Source: Nonlabens ulvanivorans (GTDB lineage Bacteria; Bacteroidota; Bacteroidia; Flavobacteriales; Flavobacteriaceae). Taken from it: 64,000 nucleotides of DNA. Location: contig NZ_BBMK01000004.1 of the NCBI RefSeq assembly GCF_000755285.1, positions 186,001-250,000 on the forward strand, written 5' to 3'. Made by a program: the position numbers and the translations under genes. The notes under the pieces were generated by a model. That model was not told the DNA's origin and did no database searches. It saw only the letters and a program-made list of their open reading frames with translations. Positions 58,705 to 64,000 of the stretch are shown here, piece after piece (positions within the stretch are counted from its first letter, which is position 1; each line of letters opens with the position of its first letter).

Positions 58705-60517
58705 ATGTCAACAGAAAATAAAGTAGAAATGATACGCGGTGGACAATTCATCGTGAAAGAAACCAACCCGTCAGAAGTGTTCACTCCAGAAGACTTCACT
58801 GATGAACAAAAGATGATGCGTGATAGTGTACAAGAGTTTGTAGACAAAGAGATTGTGCCCCATAAAGAACGTTTTGAAAAGAAAGATTATGCGCTAACTG
58901 AAGAAGTAATGCGCAAAGCAGGAGAAATGGGATTCTTAGGTATCGCTGTTCCTGAAGAGTATGATGGTCTAGGTATGGGTTTTGTCTCTACCATGTTAGT
59001 TTGTGATTATATATCTGGTGCAACTGGATCTATAGCAACAGCTTTTGGAGCACATACAGGAATAGGTACAATGCCTATTACTCTTTATGGTACAGAAGAA
59101 CAAAAGAAAAAATACGTTCCTAAATTAGCTACTGGTGAGTGGTTTGGAGCTTATTGTTTAACAGAGCCTGGTGCAGGATCTGATGCAAATTCTGGAAAAA
59201 CAAAAGCAGAGCTTACTGCAGATGGAAAACACTACAAGATCAATGGTCAAAAAATGTGGATTTCTAATGCTGGATTCTGTAATGTATTTGTAGTATTTGC
59301 TCGTCTAGAAGATGATAAGAACATCACTGGCTTTATCGTTGAGAATGATTCTAGCAATGGTATTTCAATGGGTGAAGAAGAGCACAAGTTGGTATACACT
59401 CCTCTTCTACTCGTCAGGTATTCTTTAATGATTGTATGGTACCAGTAGAAAACATGCTTGCTGGTCGTGGCGAAGGATTCAAAATTGCGATGAATGCATT
59501 AAATGTAGGTCGTATAAAACTCGCTGCAGCATGTCTAGATGCGCAACGTCGTGTGATTACTCTTGCTACCCAATATGCAAATGAGCGTGAACAATTTAAA
59601 ACGCCTATCGCAAAATTTGGAGCTATAAGAAAAAAGCTAGCTGAGATGCTACTAATGCCTATGTAGGTGAAAGTGCTTCTTACAGAGCTGCAAAAGATAT
59701 TGAGAACAGAATTCATTTACGTCAAGAAGAAGGAGCAACGTTTGCTGAAGCTGAATTAAAAGGTGTTGAAGAATTTGCAATTGAATGTTCTATACTTAAA
59801 GTAGCCGTGTCAGAAGATATGCAAGCTTGTAGTGATGAAGGTATTCAGATTTATGGTGGTATGGGCTTCAGTGCTGATGCACCAATGGAAGCTGCTTGGA
59901 GAGATGCTCGTATCTCACGTATCTATGAAGGTACTAACGAGATCAATCGTATGCTAGCAGTAGGAATGCTTGTTAAAAAGGCAATGAAAGGACATGTAAA
60001 TCTTCTAGAGCCAGCAATGGCTGTAGGAAATGAATTGACTTCTATTCCATCTTTTGATACGCCAGACTTCTCTGAGCCATTATCTGAAGAAATGGATATG
60101 ATTAAGAAACTTAAAAAAGTATTCTTAATGGTTGCAGGAAGTGCCGTTCAAAAATTCGGTCCAGCATTAGAAGAACACCAGCAGTTATTAATTGCAGCAT
60201 CTGATATTCTTATTGAAATCTACATGGCAGAAAGTGCTATACTTAGAACTCAAAAGAACATCGCACGTACTAGTGTTGAAGAACAAAAAGAACAAATAGC
60301 AATGTCTCAACTATATTTATATAGTGCTGTAAAAATAATACAAAATAGAGCTGAAGAAGGTATTTCAAGCTTTGCTGAAGGAGATGAACAACGTATGATG
60401 CTTATGGGACTTAAACGTTTTACTAAGTACGCAAACCTTCCTAATATTATTGAACTACGTAATGTAGTTGCTGATAAAGTAACTGGAGAAAATAAGTATC
60501 CATTTACTAAAGCGTAA
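58705..60517 (+). CDS. Acyl-CoA dehydrogenase (two frameshifts as read)
   Basis: The repaired enzyme has about 604 residues and catalyses the first oxidation of acyl-CoA, using FAD. The N-terminal part reads GFLGIAVPEEYDGLGMGFVS near residue 77, AYCLTEPGAGSDA near 150 and GQKMWISNAGFCNVF near 185. The middle part is VENMLAGRGEGFKIAMNALN and VGRIKLAAACLDAQRR. The catalytic base region is IYGGMGFSADAPMEAAWRD with RISRIYEGTNEINR. An extra 200-residue C-terminal domain is typical of the long form. Frames break near 59391 and 59647, each needing one G. It is the last gene of the operon. Confidence 0.9.
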
Positions 60518-60548
60518 TGTATAGTTAAGTTAGATTAAGTTAAGTTGG

Positions 60549-60578
60549 AACCGCTATCAGTGTATATTGATAGCGGTT
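60549..60578 (+). terminator. Terminator of the beta-oxidation operon
   Basis: AACCGCTATCA and TGATAGCGGTT make a perfect 11-bp stem around an 8-base loop, with T6 following. Confidence 0.92.
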
Positions 60579-60640
60579 TTTTATGTTAAAATGGTTAGAA
60601 GTATTAACAAATCATAAACATGGATGATGATTCCATAATT

Positions 60641-60648
60641 TACATTTG
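60641..60648 (+). promoter_or_regulatory. Possible -7 element close to the first MscS start
   Basis: TACATTTG matches TAnnTTTG and ends only 6 bases before the ATG at 60655. If used, the transcript would have almost no leader. Confidence 0.4.
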
Positions 60649-60654
60649 TGCACT

Positions 60655-61479
60655 ATGAAAGAAATGCTAGAAAATTTTAATTTAGAAAAAGGATTTGAAC
60701 TTATCCTTGCATATGGTATACCACTGGTAAAGGCTATACTAATTTATTTTATAGGTAGATGGCTTATTAATAAAGTCCTTAGAGTTACTCAAAAATTCAT
60801 GCTGTTAAGGAAATATGATGTAACGCTTGAAAAATTTCTATTAAACCTTATTAAATGGGGACTTTGGATTCTTTTAATTGTTTCAATTGTAGGTACATTA
60901 GGAATTCAAACGACCAGTTTTGCTGCAATTATAGGTGCGGCAGGTCTTGCGATAGGATTAGCATTACAAGGCTCTTTATCTAATTTTGCCGGTGGAGTAT
61001 TATTACTTCTATTCAAACCCTTCAAAGTTGGTGATACTGTTGAAGCACAAGGTATTATAGGCACAATTAAAGAAATAGATATTTTACAAACTAAAGTTAT
61101 AACTCCACAGCGTAAACTAGCCATTATACCTAATGGCCCTTTACTGAATGGAAATATCATCAACTTTAATACAGAAGGTATTCTTAGATGTGACACGACT
61201 ATAGGCGTGAGCTATGATGCGGATATTACAAAAACAATTGAGGCGTTGCGCAAATTAGCTACAGATCATCCATTAGTTCTTGAGGATCCGGCACCACAAA
61301 TTGTAGTTGCCGCAAATGCAGACAGCTCCATAAATATACATGTTAGACCATATACACTAACGGATGATGTATGGACTGTACACTGGTATTTACAACAAAA
61401 TTTCAAACCGACACTAGATGCAATTGGTGTTGAAATCCCTTATCCGCATCAGGTAGAAATACAAAAACAAGGATCATAA
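60655..61479 (+). CDS. MscS family mechanosensitive ion channel, copy 1
   Basis: The protein has 274 residues from ATG 60655; a TTG three codons upstream is less likely. Three membrane helices lie near 15-37, 60-82 and 85-115; the last has the Gly/Ala-packed pore pattern GAAGLAIGLALQGSLSNFAGG. The cytoplasmic beta domain starts near 125 (FKVGDTVEAQGIIGTIKEID) with IIPNGPLLNGNIINF near 155. Small MscS channels open when membrane tension rises in osmotic downshock, releasing solutes. Length is close to E. coli MscS (286). A paralog follows after 174 bases. Confidence 0.93.
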   Translation: MKEMLENFNLEKGFELILAYGIPLVKAILIYFIGRWLINKVLRVTQKFMLLRKYDVTLEKFLLNLIKWGLWILLIVSIVGTLGIQTTSFAAIIGAAGLAIGLALQGSLSNFAGGVLLLLFKPFKVGDTVEAQGIIGTIKEIDILQTKVITPQRKLAIIPNGPLLNGNIINFNTEGILRCDTTIGVSYDADITKTIEALRKLATDHPLVLEDPAPQIVVAANADSSINIHVRPYTLTDDVWTVHWYLQQNFKPTLDAIGVEIPYPHQVEIQKQGS

Positions 61480-61497
61480 AAATTCTTCCTAATTGAT

Positions 61498-61523
61498 AAA
61501 GCCACTTCTATCGAAGTGGCTTT
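61498..61523 (+). terminator. Terminator after the first MscS gene
   Basis: AAAGCCACTTC-TATC-GAAGTGGCTTT is a perfect 11-bp stem followed by T. The two channel genes are therefore separate transcripts. Confidence 0.93.
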
Positions 61524-61653
61524 TTTACATACTATTCTTGTTAAATGGTATATCTTTTACGATTAACAACTTATTTTATAAAAGTGTATTCCATTTTCGC
61601 AATACTCACTTACCATTATTAGATTCGTTTTTTATTAAATAAAACATTAAAAA

Positions 61654-62514
61654 ATGATTCAAGAACCAATTGTAGAAGCAGAAAATGTAGATGTAAATAT
61701 TGATCCTAGTGGATTTAGTATTGAAAATATGACGGGCTATGCCTTAGAATATGGAGTACCATTATTAAAGGCAATACTGATTTATATCATCGGTGCATTT
61801 ATAATAAAAAAGCTAGTTAAAGTCGTTAGTAAACTAATGGATAAAAAGGATTATGATTTAACCCTTAAAAAGTTCCTTACTAATTTAATCAAATGGGTTT
61901 TAACTATACTATTAGTCGTTACAGTAGCTGGTACATTAGGCATAGAAACAGCTAGTTTTGCAGCCATATTAGCAGCAGCAGGTCTTGCTATAGGTCTTGC
62001 TTTACAAGGTTCATTATCTAATTTTGCTGGTGGTGTTTTAATATTAATCTTTAAACCTTATAAAATAGGAGATTTAATAGAGGCGCAAGGTGAATTAGGT
62101 GCTGTTAAAGAAATTGATATTTTAGTTACTAAGTTGATTACACCTGCAAATAAACTTGCTATAATCCCTAACGGTCCTATGGCAAATGGAAATATTGTTA
62201 ATTATACTGCCGAAGGTAAAATGAGAGTTGACACCACTGTAGGTATAGGATATGGAGAAGATATGAAGCAAGCTAAAGATGCTCTTCTTGCCATGTTACA
62301 ATCTAACCCTAAGGTACTTAAAGATCCAGCTCCTTCCGTTAATGTTAGTGAGTTAGCGGAAAGTTCTGTGAATCTAGCGGTAAGACCTTATTGTACACCA
62401 GATGATTATTGGGATGTTTATTTCTGGACTATCGAAAATACAAAACTAGTACTAGATAGAGAGAAAATTGAAATTCCTTATCCTCATGCTGTTGAAATAC
62501 AGAAAGAAGCTTAA
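61654..62514 (+). CDS. MscS family mechanosensitive ion channel, copy 2
   Basis: The 286-residue paralog of the preceding gene begins with an acidic stretch of about 25 residues (QEPIVEAENVDVNIDPSG) that copy 1 lacks. The pore helix (AAAGLAIGLALQGSLSNFAG) is almost the same. The cytoplasmic domain has YKIGDLIEAQGELGAVKEID and IIPNGPMANGNIVNY. The end, IEIPYPHAVEIQKEA, matches IEIPYPHQVEIQKQG of copy 1. Both keep the conserved pore, so both are probably functional and may differ in gating tension or expression. Confidence 0.93.
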   Translation: MIQEPIVEAENVDVNIDPSGFSIENMTGYALEYGVPLLKAILIYIIGAFIIKKLVKVVSKLMDKKDYDLTLKKFLTNLIKWVLTILLVVTVAGTLGIETASFAAILAAAGLAIGLALQGSLSNFAGGVLILIFKPYKIGDLIEAQGELGAVKEIDILVTKLITPANKLAIIPNGPMANGNIVNYTAEGKMRVDTTVGIGYGEDMKQAKDALLAMLQSNPKVLKDPAPSVNVSELAESSVNLAVRPYCTPDDYWDVYFWTIENTKLVLDREKIEIPYPHAVEIQKEA

Positions 62515-62533
62515 TCTGTTCTTTTATTAATCT

Positions 62534-62562
62534 AAAGCCTCAATTTATTTTGGGGGGGCTTT
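62534..62562 (+). terminator. Terminator after the second MscS gene
   Basis: AAAGCC and GGCTTT pair over a T-rich loop, followed by a T run; the stem would be longer if the seven-G run at 62552-62558 were four. A palindromic repeat copy starts 6 bases on. Confidence 0.7.
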
Positions 62563-62568
62563 TTTTAT

Positions 62569-62583
62569 GCTTTCGCGAAAGCG
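62569..62583. repeat. Palindromic repeat copy 12
   Basis: GCTTTCGCGAAAGCG, with T in place of the first C, directly after the terminator. Confidence 0.9.
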
Positions 62584-62662
62584 TAAAATGACATCACTCC
62601 TTTAACAATTTACTAAATGTTTGTAATGTTCTAGGTATTATCTTAGAGCAAAATTATCAATC

Positions 62663-64000
62663 ATGAAAAACGGTTTTCTTTTATTGCTGTTCATAAGTAT
62701 GTTTTCAACAGCTCAACTGCCTAGTGCACATCAACAAGATTTATATCAAATTATAGATGATGTAAGTGCAGCAAGAATTGAAAGTGATGTAAGAAAGTTA
62801 GCCGGATTTGGGACAAGAAATACATTTTCAGATACCGTATCCAATACTCGCGGTATCGGTGCTGCTAGAAGATGGATCAAGGCAGAGTTTGATAAAATAT
62901 CTAAAGAATGTGGTAATTGTCTCGAGGTTTTTTATCAAAAAGACTTTGTATCTACAGATATGGGAAGCCGTATTCCAAAAGACGCTTGGGTTGTTAATGT
63001 TGTGGCCATACAGCGAGGTACAACTAATCCTAATGATATGGTAATGATGAGCGGCGATATAGATTCTAGGGCTAGCGATACAATGGACTTTACAACAGAT
63101 GCGCCTGGTGCAAATGACAACGCAAGTGGTATGGCCGGTACTATAGAAGCCGCTAGGGTTTTAAGTAAGCGCAAGTTCAAAAATAGTATTGTCTATGTAG
63201 GATTAAGTGGTGAGGAACAAGGACTTTTTGGCGGTAAAGGACTTGCTGAATATGCAAAAAAGAAAGAATGGAATGTCATCGGTTTTTTAAACAATGATAT
63301 GATAGGAAATATAGAAGGTGTAGATGGAGTCATTGACAACAGAGAGTTTAGAATATTCTCAGAGCCTACTGACCCAACTGACACAGAACGCCAGCGTAAT
63401 GGTCGTAGGTTTTATGGTGGTGAAGTAGATGGTATTTCTAGACAACTAGCCCGCTATATCCATAAATCAGTAAAAACATATATGCCAGAGATGAAGCCTA
63501 TGATGGTATATAGATTAGATCGTTTTGGCCGTGGTGGACATCACAGGCCATTTGCAGATTTAGGTTTTCCAGGTATACGTATCATGGAGGCACATGAAAA
63601 TTATACACAGCAGCATCAAGATATTAGAACAGAGAATGGTGTGAATTATGGAGATGTTGTTGAACATGTCAATTTTCCATATGCCCGTAAATTAACTGCA
63701 GTCAATGCTATAAATCTAGCACAATTAGCGTGGGCTCCTACCCGACCTCAAAATGTAAAAATAGGTGGGATTGTAGAAGCTAATGTAAGATTAAAATGGG
63801 ATCATGTTAAAGATGCTGTGGGATATAAAATCTACTGGCGCGATACAACGAGTCCTACATGGGATAATTCTCGATATGTAGGAGACGTGAATGAATATAC
63901 TCTAAATGAAATCGTAATTGATAACTCGTTTTTTGGAGTTGTTGCAGTAGGTAAAGATGGAATTGAAAGCATGGTCAGTTTCCCTAGTGGAGTTTTCAGG
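62663..64000 (+). CDS. Secreted M28 family metallopeptidase (cut by window end)
   Basis: The 446 visible residues have no stop before the window edge. A signal peptide (MKNGFLLLLFISMFSTAQ) is followed by a helical part. The M28 zinc core is visible: GDIDSRASD near 130 (equivalent to H/D metal ligand), GANDNASGMAG near 148 (bridging Asp), GLSGEEQGLFGGKG near 176 (catalytic Glu and metal Glu), NNDMIGN near 208 and IRIMEAHENY near 310, where a His completes the site. A fibronectin-type III-like domain starts near 355 (RPQNVKIGGIVEANVRLKW). It is likely an exported aminopeptidase, perhaps T9SS-secreted. Confidence 0.9.
   Translation, partial: MKNGFLLLLFISMFSTAQLPSAHQQDLYQIIDDVSAARIESDVRKLAGFGTRNTFSDTVSNTRGIGAARRWIKAEFDKISKECGNCLEVFYQKDFVSTDMGSRIPKDAWVVNVVAIQRGTTNPNDMVMMSGDIDSRASDTMDFTTDAPGANDNASGMAGTIEAARVLSKRKFKNSIVYVGLSGEEQGLFGGKGLAEYAKKKEWNVIGFLNNDMIGNIEGVDGVIDNREFRIFSEPTDPTDTERQRNGRRFYGGEVDGISRQLARYIHKSVKTYMPEMKPMMVYRLDRFGRGGHHRPFADLGFPGIRIMEAHENYTQQHQDIRTENGVNYGDVVEHVNFPYARKLTAVNAINLAQLAWAPTRPQNVKIGGIVEANVRLKWDHVKDAVGYKIYWRDTTSPTWDNSRYVGDVNEYTLNEIVIDNSFFGVVAVGKDGIESMVSFPSGVFR

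Overview
The window comes from a low-GC member of the Bacteroidota, most likely a marine Flavobacteriaceae species. Four things point there: secreted proteins with type IX secretion (T9SS) type A and type B C-terminal domains, family-typical genes (DUF4290 beside murA, START-like, DUF493, DUF3857/transglutaminase), Bacteroidota-type promoters (TTG, about 19-21 bp, TAnnTTTG), and a PL7 alginate lyase. A 16-bp palindrome, CGCTTTCGCGAAAGCG, recurs about twelve times, both between and inside genes. No gap between genes exceeds 300 bases.

Layout. 1-3368: a membrane-protein tail, yciO, two small four-helix membrane proteins, an alpha/beta hydrolase and a beta-carbonic anhydrase. 3400-7657: a large inverted repeat, then two secreted DUF3857 proteins, the first with a transglutaminase triad and the second apparently without. 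7670-21013: mostly housekeeping genes (HTH regulator, TlpA-like lipoprotein, rluE, murA, DUF4290, DUF493, a P-loop ATPase, recQ-fmt, HU, yqgE, class IV aminotransferase, START-like protein, a CAU tRNA, a LacI regulator). 21239-32075: two tandem copies of a roughly 1,780-residue secreted protein with LamG and T9SS type A domains. 32171-37304: pepD, a small membrane protein, dnaK with an unusual promoter region, and PL7 lyase. 37466-46077: small envelope proteins, an ABC exporter, an SDR, a Crp/Fnr regulator, a DJ-1/PfpI lipoprotein, a protein with kinase-like motifs and an ABC-2 pair. 46128-54433: three tandem secreted proteins with type B C-terminal domains. 54603-60517: a beta-oxidation operon (MarR, dehydrogenase/hydratase, thiolase, acyl-CoA dehydrogenase). 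60655-64000: two tandem MscS channels and a secreted M28 peptidase that runs off the end.

Sequence quality matters here. About nineteen single-base indels break otherwise conserved genes, and TGGGG tracts are often written with five or seven G. I annotate the broken genes as single CDSs with frameshift sites given; most of these breaks are probably sequencing or assembly errors. The G-tract pattern (4, 5 or 7, never 6 in what I saw) is odd enough to deserve checking.

I found no CRISPR array, prophage, insertion sequence or rRNA. The most novel-looking items are the G-tract pattern, the palindrome family that is read through in three coding frames and abuts terminators, the kinase-like protein at 43208, and the promoter and operator architectures at dnaK and the alginate lyase.
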